From Agarophyton chilense (lineage: Eukaryota; Rhodophyta; Florideophyceae; Gracilariales; Gracilariaceae): DNA of 64,000 bases. The position numbers were made by a program, and so were the translations under genes. The DNA is taken from assembly GCA_030374765.1 (NCBI GenBank), contig JARGXX010000016.1:1674001-1738000 (forward strand), read 5' to 3'. The notes beneath the pieces were generated by a model. It searched no databases. It worked only from the letters and a program-made list of their open reading frames with translations, and was not told the origin of the DNA. Within the stretch, counting starts at the first letter, position 1; each line of letters begins with the position of its first letter. This document shows, in pieces, positions 41,242 through 51,172 of the stretch.

Positions 41242-42870
41242 TCATGCCCTTTTTCTCTTTCGCGGCGTCACTACTTGCCGCTGAACAGACGACATTGTCT
41301 TACCCAAAAATTCCATTACGCGATCGAGTACAGTCGCGGCCCCTCGGAAATACGGAAGTTGTAACCACAACACAACGGCCAGCTTGGCATGATACCACAA
41401 CGGGAGCCACGCCAAAGAGTGTGCCGTCGCTGTGTATACAATCTCAATCAAATATAACATACTCCAATACGATAACCAGTTATGTCGGTAGAGTACTTTC
41501 GCTTCGCGTGATTCTATAACTCCCTGCGAAAGGTAGCTAGGCAAAATAAATCCAACTGCTATGGTTCCTACAAACGTAACCATTCGTGGAGTTATGAGGA
41601 AGATTCCTCCTAATAATGCCAATCCTGATTCTGCCACAACAGTGGACAGATCTCCGGCCCGATCTTCGCTCACAACGCCAGTTGCAACTAAAACTCTCAG
41701 CACGACATTGAACTTTTCTAATCTGTTTTGAGCGCGCCTCTGTCCACTACCCCTCACGGTTCTAGAAATTAGCGAGTAAATTGTTTCCGATCCTCTGGTG
41801 ATATCAAGTTCCGTCCACAACAAGAAGTACAAAAGAAAGTTGTCCAGGTTGACAAGCATTGACTTGAATAGTGCAGGGCAGAAATACCAAGAAAATGATC
41901 GGACAGCCCAAGCAAGCGCAAAAACAACCCAAAAGCGCAAGGTTGCAAGTTCTAACGCCTCTTGTTCCTTTTCACAATCAGGCATCTCGAAAAGCGCCAA
42001 CACCGAAGAATACTGTTGAGGAGTATCATTCGATTCAGACTCAGACAAATATCGGTTACCACTGTTGCGCGGAAGCGACGTATCTCTATTTTTCACGCGA
42101 GTTGTTGCTGGCGAAACCGGCATTATTGCATGGCCAGTACTCCAACGACGCCTACGAGTCACAGCGCCGAAAGACCGGTTTTGTGATGAGTTAAGTATGT
42201 GAGCAAAGTCGCTGTTAGTGGGGGCCGTTTCCGATGCTGTTTCCGGTACTGTTTCGACCTCAACAGTGTACAGAAGCATGGCAGAGCGCACTGCCGGTCG
42301 AATACATGCCAATACAAGCAGGCGAGCACCTTGTAAGAAATAGGATACTCGCTTTCCAATAATGGAGTGAAAGAGACAAGCAAGACAAATGAAAATTATA
42401 TGTGGGGTTGCCAGCGCTGCCAACTTAGACTTTGCGCGAATTTCAGCAAGGCACAGTTGATAATTCCTTTTCACGCGGGAGGAAGTTCGCACGCAAAACA
42501 AGCGTAAACGAGGCAAAAACCGAAACCGTCTTTCTAGATAGGAGACGAAGACCAAAGCGAGAGATATGGCAGCTTCCACTGCTAGAGCACGAGCTGGTTG
42601 TAGACAAAACGCACTCCACAGTTTCATTAACAAGATAGAGATAGCGGGAAACAAAACATTGTAAAGTTTTTGAAGAAGGGCGAGCAATGGGCGTGCGATA
42701 GCGTGCAGAAGACGGGTTATGAGGAAGAAAGTTGTAAACGAAGACTTGAGCGTTTCGCGGGCGAGTGGCAGTACCTCCTGTAAGTATAGTTGAGCTTCTT
42801 TTGTCAACAACCTGGCAGCACGCACATATTCCATGCTTAGCGATTGACAAAGCTCAGGTGACAGCAGCAT
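41242..42870 (-). CDS. TB2/DP1/HVA22 (REEP-like) domain protein with long N-terminal membrane region
   Basis: 542 residues from the ATG at 42870; a later Met lies at 42834. The C-terminal 90 residues match the TB2/DP1/HVA22 domain: VIESREAKVLYRHNWLSYWS, LYLIEIVYTATAHSLAWLP, YHAKLAVVLWLQLPYFRGAA, then VLDRVMEF. This domain shapes tubular ER in Yop1/REEP/HVA22 proteins, which are usually 150-250 residues. Here it follows about 430 residues with several more hydrophobic helices and a Ser/Thr/Asn-rich cytosolic loop near residues 215-320. The tail ends PRKRKRA. Likely an ER or endomembrane protein; the large N-terminal extension is unrecognised. Confidence 0.75.
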   Translation of the reverse strand: MLLSPELCQSLSMEYVRAARLLTKEAQLYLQEVLPLARETLKSSFTTFFLITRLLHAIARPLLALLQKLYNVLFPAISILLMKLWSAFCLQPARALAVEAAISLALVFVSYLERRFRFLPRLRLFCVRTSSRVKRNYQLCLAEIRAKSKLAALATPHIIFICLACLFHSIIGKRVSYFLQGARLLVLACIRPAVRSAMLLYTVEVETVPETASETAPTNSDFAHILNSSQNRSFGAVTRRRRWSTGHAIMPVSPATTRVKNRDTSLPRNSGNRYLSESESNDTPQQYSSVLALFEMPDCEKEQEALELATLRFWVVFALAWAVRSFSWYFCPALFKSMLVNLDNFLLYFLLWTELDITRGSETIYSLISRTVRGSGQRRAQNRLEKFNVVLRVLVATGVVSEDRAGDLSTVVAESGLALLGGIFLITPRMVTFVGTIAVGFILPSYLSQGVIESREAKVLYRHNWLSYWSMLYLIEIVYTATAHSLAWLPLWYHAKLAVVLWLQLPYFRGAATVLDRVMEFLGKTMSSVQRQVVTPRKRKRA

Positions 42871-43036
42871 CCACGGCCGTGGGCAACCGGGACACACCTT
42901 CAATCACGCAGTAGCGATGCAACATGGGAGTGTTCGCACTATGTGTTCGCGGTCATTTGAAATGCTATGGTAGACAATTTGCAAAAATACTGTCTCTACG
43001 AAGGGTATAGTGCATGTGGAGCTGCGAAACAGCGTA

Positions 43037-43071
43037 GAGGAAAGTTTCCTCCCTCTTGAGGAAATTTCCTC
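43037..43071. repeat. Two adjacent perfect palindromes
   Basis: GAGGAAAGTTTCCTC (43037-43051) and GAGGAAATTTCCTC (43058-43071), nearly identical to each other and 6 bp apart. Confidence 0.85.
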
Positions 43072-43115
43072 GTCGCCAGCCCGTTCTCCACGTGGCTCTC
43101 AAAAGCCAAGAAAAT

Positions 43116-43147
43116 TTGAATAGTAGTACACGAGTACTACTATTCAA
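43116..43147. repeat. Perfect hairpin, 14-bp stem, 4-nt loop
   Basis: TTGAATAGTAGTAC, loop ACGA, then GTACTACTATTCAA. A third small hairpin (TGAGGCCA / TGGCCTCA) lies at 43339-43357. Confidence 0.9.
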
Positions 43148-44331
43148 GATCAAAAACGCGACCTTAATCCTCGTGTCTGGTTTTAAAAGAAGAGTATTGA
43201 AGCTCTTTTTGACTCGTTTCGCGAGGCTTTTCCTCATCAATAAAGATGTATGGGGTTTTTCTTGCTTTCTGCTCAAAATTTGAAAACCATATCTTGATTG
43301 ATTTTCAGTTACTTTTTAAGGGAAATTTTGGCTTCATATGAGGCCAAACTGGCCTCAAAGGAGGCCAATTCTCCGGGCGTGTAGACACTAGTGTTGAAAG
43401 CTTGTGTGTCACCATTCATAGGTGAGCAGACCGACACGACTTAGGGCTGTTCTCCGATTTGCCACAAATGATAAGCGGAAACTGAAAATTCTGTAATAAA
43501 CAATAGAAAGAATCAAAGTTTCTGCTTATCGTTTCCCATTAATCATCTTGTAGGCAGCCCAAAAGTTTCCGCTTACAAGGTGATGACGACGATGACATTG
43601 AATGAGCTCTCTATTACTGAAATACCACCCTTCGTGTTCTTCCCTTTTCTTTTGGCTCAATAGAAGCACAAGCAACTTCCCGCCACGAGCTTGTCCTGTT
43701 ACAATGCACAGAGAACTATGAAAATGTTTCTACGCACAGCTGCGTTCATCCAAACACAGAATCATACCACGTTGACATTCAAATTGTACAAAACTCAACA
43801 AACCCCCCGTTGACTGTCACAAGCTATTAAAGTACTCACCGAATGTGCTTTTGATAAGCACCAGTGCAAACAGGCCTCAAAAGCACTAAAACTTATCGGA
43901 GCTCATAATGCAAGAGTTTAATCAAAATGTAGAGTCATCGCATAGATAATGGCTCAAAGAAAAGTATCACTTAACCAATTGGTACAATTGATAGCACCTG
44001 AATCCAAACAAATCAAAGAACTGAACTTTCTGTACCTTCTACAATTTACGACGGGTAAAATAAGCCGAGCTAAAGAAAAATCGAACGCAATACATTGGGT
44101 TCGTGATGATGTACCCGACACATAAAATGGTGAATTTGTCGTAAATAAGCCTTATCCAACTGAATTGGAACTCATAATGAGTGTCTCGGCAGACGCCCGT
44201 CGCCCAAACGTTGTAGTGGTTGAGTACCGTAGAATGCTGCATGTTTTGGATGATACGAGAATGACCAGTACCAGACAAAAGTTAATGGAATGCCTCGATG
44301 GAGAGCAACTTTATCAGAAAACTATTGACCC

Positions 44332-45017
44332 GTGGACGGAGAACATTGTACCGTTTTTAACGATTCCTATTTCAAGCCACAACCTGACACCTTTTTAGCC
44401 GTTGGGGTTCCGCTTAGCGACATTTCCATGATCAACCCCAAACTACGGCCACACGTAAGAGACGGTGGTGTGTTGGAAAGGAAATGGGCTGGATTTGAAA
44501 GCTTATATGGAACTTGTTTATCGCGTTTTGAGTCGTCAGGGCAAGGAGACCCGGACGCGTATGCGACATATGCGGACGGTAATTCTTATATTATGTACGC
44601 TTTTTTTTCCTTAAGTTACACCCGATTTTAAAACGGCTTGCGACATGTTCGCTAAAATCGGATGCGCCAAGAGAAGAAGGGGTTGGTAGTGGCGTTGGTT
44701 GTCATGGTTTTCGGGGAAGTGAATACCGAACGTCTGCAAAGAAGAGGAAGTCTAATCAGATGAAATCACGTTGCATGGGAAAGAAAGTCTTTTTTGCACT
44801 ACAGGCTCCTGACAGTTACATTTCAAAAGAGTTGCAGAAAGCAGAGAGAGACAAAACGAACTTCGAAGCTCGCGAAGCCGAAGCGCGTTCTGCGTGTTCT
44901 ACACTTAATGCAAATCCTAAAACAAAGGTGATGCTGCAGCAGGCGTTGAGTGATGAGGAGAAAACGGCTTTTCATAGAATGCTGAAGAACCTCATGAACA
45001 ATCTTGATTCAAGTTAA
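44332..45017 (+). pseudogene. Myb/SANT-like DNA-binding protein remnant (Harbinger partner)
   Basis: Pieces 44332-44631 and 44760-45017 in related frames. The first reads LSDISMINPKLRPHVRDGGV, then LERKWAGFESLYGTCLSRF, then SSGQGDPDAYATYADGNSYI. This recalls the Myb-like protein that accompanies PIF/Harbinger transposases (a Trp-containing RKW helix, then a SGQGDP-x-Y block). The second piece is a Lys/Glu/Ala-rich helix (LQKAERDKTNFEAREAEARS) typical of its C-terminus. It lies on the opposite strand and 2.3 kb from the transposase at 47284-48562. Stops separate the pieces. The assignment rests on pattern and context. Confidence 0.4.
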
Positions 45018-47283
45018 TTTGTTTGTGTATGCTTCTTTATTGTGCTACGCAGTACGATCAAAAGAAGAAGCAATTTGGGTTTTAAAAGGCGTGGGAAGAG
45101 TGCGAAGCCATCACCAACTGCCCGTCATACACGCAATGCCGTCGGTGTGCAGCAGCCTCCCCTTTGTGTGAATTTGAATATCGTACGCATACATGCCATC
45201 CGACACAACCATGTTTGTTTTTTGGCGTAGTCGCAGTACTTGTTGGAGCGGTCATCACTGGTCTTCTTATTTCTGACGTTTCGCGTTTGATTTAGGGTGC
45301 TCATCGAAGTCTTGGTATGAGCGTCACATTTTTGCGACACATCGAAAGTCACAAGCCACTTCAAAAGCTCTGGACTCACGTCCAAGCTGGAGCAAATTTC
45401 CAAGCGAGCCTTTACATGATACAGGTTGCTACTGGAGCTCCGCAAAGAATGAACTCTTCTTGAAGCTGCTTGAAACTGCGTTGGCGCCGCATACCTATAA
45501 CTCTATATCTCTACCTAGAAACTTCTCCTCCTCGCCGCCCCATATCGAGAGCGATACGCGACAGTATTTGCCGACGACAAAGATAGCGCAATAAACTCTA
45601 GTTCGGAACTTCCCGTGCTGAAGAAAAGAAGAGATGCTCGTAATCGAAATGTTCACATGAATCCGACCTCCATTGCAACTCTCCGGCTTTTGAATGCTGC
45701 TTCTTTTCAGGATTCTGGTGTTCCGACTACTAAACAACAGTTTGATGCAGTAGGATAGCCTGGACTGGTGACTCGCTTGTCACGATACAAGAAGCACACG
45801 CTTGGGATTCGACTTGGCTCGTTTGTGGTCATTTCATTTTACGACGTCATCGCCGAGTGGTCTGTAGATTTAATTTTTTTCTGCCCAAATGAAACTGACG
45901 AGCGTTCCAAGGCTCGTATAGGGACGTGTTATGAAGGCCTTACTGAGTCGTTCACTGCCGTTGAAAATCACGCCAGTAGAAGAAGCAAGGCATTGCCTTA
46001 TGTACTTGCAGCAGAAGCAGCATATGCAGCTATACGTCCAAAGTGTGCTGAGTTGCTTTACGTCAAGAGACACACCCGGCACCTAAAGACAACATGCTCC
46101 TCAACATAGGAAGAGAAAAACAAGCAGTTCCATCAGCCTTAGCATCATGTGATTCTGGGATTCTTTTTGAAGTGCTTGGATATACATTAGAAGCCAATAA
46201 TGTGATTGAAACCGCAAAAATGATTCGAAGCTTACAAACAAAAATAGGAACCAAGCAAACAGCCTTCTAGCCACACATTTGAACCAAATCGGGAGCTCTG
46301 GTGGGCTCAAAACTTTGTATTTACAAGTCGGTCGCTGGAAAGAAGCTACAATGGTCGATATCCATGATTCTAATCTATTTCTTGATCCACGGAAACGATT
46401 AGCCGATTTAGAGAAGGCGGAAATGAGTATTGAGAAAGGAACTTATCGGAGATCTTGTCGTTTTGAATTTCAGGCTTTGCAGCATGCAGCTGCAGAAGCA
46501 CCGAACGCTACAGAGCTGTAGAAAAGAGCTAAGCTGGAACCTGGATCTCTGCATTATGCAAACGATGACGAAATGCTTGCAAGAGAGATTCAAAACATTA
46601 CCTCCTTCTGGATGTGCATTAAATCTATGGCTGCTATCGGGGATTCAAAGCTATTCAAACTTGGTCGAACGGAGCTTGGTAAGGCAAAGGAGCGCCAATT
46701 GTATATTCCACATTCGTCGATATAATAATCAAGCATGGAAAAGGAGAACAAGCTGTAACATACGCAAGATGGATCGTGGATTTGAGAGAGCAAGGCTGAG
46801 GTCTTGGTTGCTGTGGTGAGGGCAGAGATGCAGCAACCATTGCCTCTCGCTTTAGAATTCAACAACTCGTTGAAGATGTCTAGGATCTAACCGCAAGGCC
46901 TCTAAACAAACTGACAGCATCACATTAAAGAGTTAATAACAGCCCGAAATTTGAAGCTGGTTGATGTATATGAGTCTCAACGAAAAAGGACTTCTATTAT
47001 CAGAAGACCCGGAGACGGTATGAATCACGACACTCCTGACGCGTTGGAATGAAAGACGTACGCCCCGTCGCACACGTAATGGGCGAAATCATTGTGAGAT
47101 TAGTAAATTCCTGTTTACTTACAATTCAGTTGCTTCGTGACAAGCGAGCCACTAGTCCACACCATCCTGGCGCATTGAACTGTCGGAGAATGGATCAACC
47201 AGTAGCAGTTAGCGGTGTAAAAGGAGATGTGGGAACCATAGTGGCACAAAGGCGTGCTACGGTTAAATTGTGGTGCTATATTG
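45018..47283. other. Interior of decayed Harbinger region
   Basis: Open frames such as 45768-46109, 46279-46521 and 46430-46819 have no domain I recognise. An Ala/Lys-rich helical stretch (VLAAEAAYAAIRPKCAELLY near 45990-46050) suggests former coding sequence. Terminal inverted repeats could not be identified by eye. Confidence 0.3.
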
Positions 47284-48562
47284 TTACACGTTTCGACGAT
47301 GTCTCTTGTGCAAATATCCGAACTGCTCAAGCTCTCCGGCGAGTTCATCTCGGATTTGCCAGTTCCCTTGCTTCCAATTTCTTGACCTTCTGTTCTCTCT
47401 TTCAGTATGTAGTATATCTTGAAAATGTACTACGGGATAGCCATGTGCATTCTTTCTGATATGAGGCGGAATCATATCAAACAAAGAGGAATCTTCATTG
47501 TCGATTATAAATTTGTGTAGCTTGGCTGCAACCATAATGATCAATGTTGACTTCGCAATGGGATACCGCACTGCCGACCATATAATACCGAAACGGGAAA
47601 CTAACATCCCGAATGCTTGCTCAGCACAAATTCTAACTAATGAGTGATAGTACTTGAAAGAATCCTGTTTCACGGATAAGTTTTTCCCTCAATACGGGGT
47701 TAAGATTCTGTGTCTATTCGAATAAGCGTCATCTCCAAACACTGTAGCCCAACGGGGAAGACGGTCACTAATCGATAAATCATATAGTTCAGTAGCTTCC
47801 AGCGCTGTTGCGTCATGAGTTCCCCCTGCATGGTGGGCTGATATAAACGAGAATTTGTAGTTCGCTGCAACTGCAACTCGCAAGACAATGGCAAAGAACC
47901 CTTTCCTATTGTAGTATTTACGTGGGTCGGCAACTTCTGGTAGAGAAGATTGGAATATTTCAATTGCAATTCCGTCCAGTGCTGCTATGACGCCATCAAA
48001 GGGACTCTTTCGTAGGGTCTGAAAATTTTCTTGGGCTCTCCAAACATTCTGTTTCTGTTGTAGGAAACAGTATAGTCGGTAACACCCCGTATAACGCGCA
48101 GAGCGTTTCTCCAAATACACGATATACCGTAGACACAGCCATGTTGTACGGCCAGTACAAGTCCAAATAACTGGCACCTGCCAAAAGCCGTAGTGTCACA
48201 AATAGCGTCACCGCAGGTGAAACCGCACTACTAACCACTGAATCTTGTCTTTTTATACGTTTCAGAGATACAAACCACACCAAATGCAGTAGAAAATATT
48301 GTGTCTTACTTAGCCGGTACATACGAGGAAACAAGGGGTCAGTTAATCCACATATGTGTCTACGATTAGAAAAAGGAGGGCTTGGAGAGATATGCTGTGA
48401 TTCACGCAGCGATTGTTTTTCTGTCGTACACTTCAGGAAAGTGTATATAATATGAAGAGCTACTCTGCAAAGCCATTGCTTGTGTTTTCCGCGAGAGGGC
48501 GGCTTTAGTAAACAAGAAAGCTGCAAGAGTTTGGTAGCACGTTCACGTTGACGATCATTCAT
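47284..48562 (-). pseudogene. PIF/Harbinger DDE transposase (broken)
   Basis: From the ATG at 48562 (MNDRQRERATKL). An N-terminal helical part with TLFVTLRLLAGASYLDLY and STVYRVFGETLCAL is followed by a frameshift near 48000-48170. The DDE core then reads GVIAALDGIAIEIF (first Asp), GGTHDATALEATELYD (second Asp), VFGDDAYSNRHRILTPY and EQAFGMLVSRFGI (Glu). A TGA at 47689 follows LTPY, where the family usually has Arg; CGA to TGA is the likely change. The last part (47284-47673) is open and ends in a basic tail, HKRHRRN. Harbinger elements cut and paste with a Myb-like helper protein. Confidence 0.85.
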
Positions 48563-50116
48563 GCTGGGCGTCACGCAGCTGCCAAACTCTCATTCATGCA
48601 TGTACGAACTCTCATGTCATGCATACGAATGATTATTAACAGAATTGTTTGGAGAACTGAGAGAACTTTTTTATTTTTTGGAAAGCGGTAATCAACAATT
48701 CACAAACTTTCCTGTTATCATCTGCGTCAACTCGTAGAACGGCCCTTGGGGCTGTTCTTAACAAGCGTGAACGAGAATGAACGAGAATGAGCTTGAACGA
48801 ATATTTTGACTTGTTTAAGAATTGCGTACAGTAAACTAATATCTGTAAGAAGCATTCAGAGCTAGATTACAGACTTCGGGCCACATTCCATTTCTCCTTA
48901 ATGTGCATCGTGTTTACATTGCAAGCTTTGAAATGGCTTCATTAAAAGCGATGTCGTAGTTTTGGGATGAGATTTTTTGTTTGGGCTTCTGCGTTTCTGC
49001 TGCGGTGGGGTACTGATCGTTCCGAAAACCGAACCGTGTCCTTTTCGGGACATCTTTGGTGTAAGGTGCGGAGGTTTTGCGACAAAACGCAATATGCAGT
49101 ACCCGGCTGGTTAAAGGTTGAGATGCAGTGCAAGGTTACGCCAAAAATTGATTGGCCTGGGCACCAAAGCAGGTTTCGATAATATGCACTGCATAGATGG
49201 TGGTTCACTTCGAAATATTGCGGGGATCTGATGCCTCCATAACTGCCCATTCCGATTACAGTCAGGGGAATATAAGAAAAGATACTACTCTTTCTGTCCA
49301 AACGTCAATAATTTTTTTTGACCAATTATATGGTTCCACCCGTCCTTCACGCGTGGATTCATGGTGAATCCACGCTTTTTAAAAACGGGCCTTACTCACA
49401 TTTATGTATCAAGTTTTAACGCATAACAAATACTCTGGGAGTGTATTGATGGGCTACGTGTAGTACCTCAACAACATCGCCGTGTAGATCCTGAATGGCA
49501 AAATCGTTCTTGGATAACTGTAGAATGCCTCACATGATCAATCTCCAGTGTATTTTTATCATCTTCAATCTACGTTACTTCAACCCTTCTTCATTCCAGC
49601 TGCACCACAAAAATACATGCAATACGTATTGCTACTTCAAATCTATAAGCCAACCTATAACTAACGTTTTCTTCCTGTTCTATGAAATTTTCATCGCTGT
49701 TGGAACCCAACTCCTCTAAAGATCCATTGGTAAGTATCTTAGAGAAAGAAACAGAAATATATAGATATGAGCTTCATTGTATCATAAATAATGTATTAGA
49801 TCTTTTTCTATGGGTGAATGCCCTTCCTCTGCATATCGAACATGTTGTTTATGAGGAATTTCTCGGAAAATCTCAGACATTTTCCCGTCGTTAACAGAAC
49901 ACAAACTCACAACATTGAAAATTTTTGCAGTGGGTGACGATTATCATCCAAATGTTTTATTACCGAGCGAATGCGTAGGTAATTTTATTTCCGAGTGAAA
50001 CAATCCAAGACGCCTCTACATGGTCGGTTTGAATCTTATCTCCACCTCCTCGCGGTGCCGGCCGGGCAGTATTAACTGGCGAACGGAGAAAGTCAAGGAG
50101 TGATCCTTGGTGAGTG
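48563..50116. other. Intergenic region with one hairpin
   Basis: 1.5 kb without a recognised gene. A minus-strand open frame at 48942-49301 (119 codons) has no clear family. The hairpin at 49351-49375 is listed separately. Confidence 0.35.
49351..49375. repeat. Perfect hairpin, 11-bp stem, followed by T run
   Basis: GCGTGGATTCA, loop TGG, TGAATCCACGC, then TTTTT. No gene ends here, so a terminator role is not supported. Confidence 0.85.
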
Positions 50117-50188
50117 TGAAATCAGATGCTATTAAGCAGATGTTTTCAGTTACTTTTTCTGACGCTAGTAAGCGAAAGAATTCAAATT
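50117..50188 (+). repeat. Direct repeat, left copy (72 bp)
   Basis: Starts TGAAATCAGATGCTATTAAG and ends GCGAAAGAATTCAAATT. Nearly identical to 50481-50552, 364 bp further on. It lies just upstream of the DIRS-type coding region and may be part of its terminal structure. Confidence 0.85.
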
Positions 50189-50480
50189 AGAGGGGAAGGT
50201 GGGACTGCAAGTGTGATGTGGGGAATACCCCACGAGCACGACCAACTTTAGAGACTACATTGATGACTAAATTATGAGAGACTGCGAGTGTGATGAGGAC
50301 GAAACTATATGCCTCGGGCACGACCGGAATTGATTGGGCGTCATGTGGAATCTACAATCTTAAATAATGTCACCTTTCTCACACTTCCGTCGCGGTGAGG
50401 CCCGAGAAGGTTTTTTTAGCTGTAAGGGTGAGTTGCCGAGGGGGATTACTTATTCAAGAAGATACGATTACCCGTATCAA

Positions 50481-50552
50481 TGAAATCAGATGCTATTAAG
50501 CAGATGTTTTTCAGTTACGATTTCTGACGCTAGTAAGCGAAAGAATTCAAAT
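50481..50552 (+). repeat. Direct repeat, right copy (72 bp)
   Basis: Same sequence as 50117-50188, with one extra T in TGTTTTTCAG and CGA for CTT before TTTCTGACG. Between the copies a second pair of related stretches starts with TGCAAGTGTGATG (50208) and TGCGAGTGTGATG (50282). Confidence 0.85.
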
Positions 50553-50810
50553 TTTGCAGTTCTGGTCAGGATTTTGGAATTTTCTGAATATTCTGGCTGG
50601 GCTGCGGAGAAGAATTTTATCTTCTCTGTGTGGGTGAGTCCTGAGAGAAGTAAAAGAAGTCGTTGGTGCTGTTTGTTGGTGTTTTGCTGTCTGTGTGTGT
50701 TGTTGCGGATTGATTGGAGAAATCTCTCAGGACTGTTTTTCTCCTTCAATCTACGTAGATATTACACGTGGACAAATGGACACGACGGACAGCTGTAAGA
50801 AGCTCGGCGT

Positions 50811-51121
50811 TTGACAAATCTCCGAAGCAAGCGAGAGGCAGCAAGTCTTGCTAAAATAGTAGACTGTATCATTGGATCGCTTGGGGTCATGAGAGCCCGG
50901 CGCGAATTGGCAGTTGAAGTCGCTCTACGGCGCTTGGCAGCCGTCATTATGGCGGAGAACTCAGGGAACTGGGATGCTGCTCGCGAGCTAGAGGAGGATG
51001 ACAACGAGTTAGTCCCGGAGAAATATTGACGAAGGCTGCATAAATCTGCAAAATTACGTCGTGAACTCGCGGGACGCTCCCGAAAAGATAAGTCTGCCCC
51101 GGGTGACGGGGAGACGAATTA
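50811..51121 (+). pseudogene. ORF1 (gag-like) of DIRS-type element
   Basis: The frame is open from 50811; the first ATG is at 50889 (MRARRELAVEVALRRLAAVI). It runs to a TGA at 51027. The same frame then continues RRLHKSAKLRRELAGRSRKD to a TAG at 51121. The basic end after the TGA looks like the natural C-terminus, with TGA from CGA (Arg). The content is helical then basic, as expected of a small nucleic-acid-binding gag-like protein. A (CAA)n run follows near 51139-51156. Confidence 0.5.
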
Positions 51122-51172
51122 GGGAGTTCATTTAATAAAACAACAACAACAACAACTCGGGAATTTGTTGTA

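Larger units (their letters stand above)
42871..44164. other. Intergenic region with palindromes
   Basis: 1.3 kb with no convincing gene. It contains the palindromes listed separately and an imperfect inverted repeat: ATGATAAGCGGAAACTG near 43469 and CAAAGTTTCTGCTTATC near 43516, so a small foldback element is possible. Confidence 0.4.

Noticed and set aside
48942..49301. piggyBac-like transposase fragment
   Set aside because: A vague resemblance in spacing of Lys/Gly residues only; no catalytic motif could be placed.
49351..49380. Transcription terminator
   Set aside because: The window is eukaryotic and no gene ends nearby; the hairpin plus T run is recorded only as a repeat.
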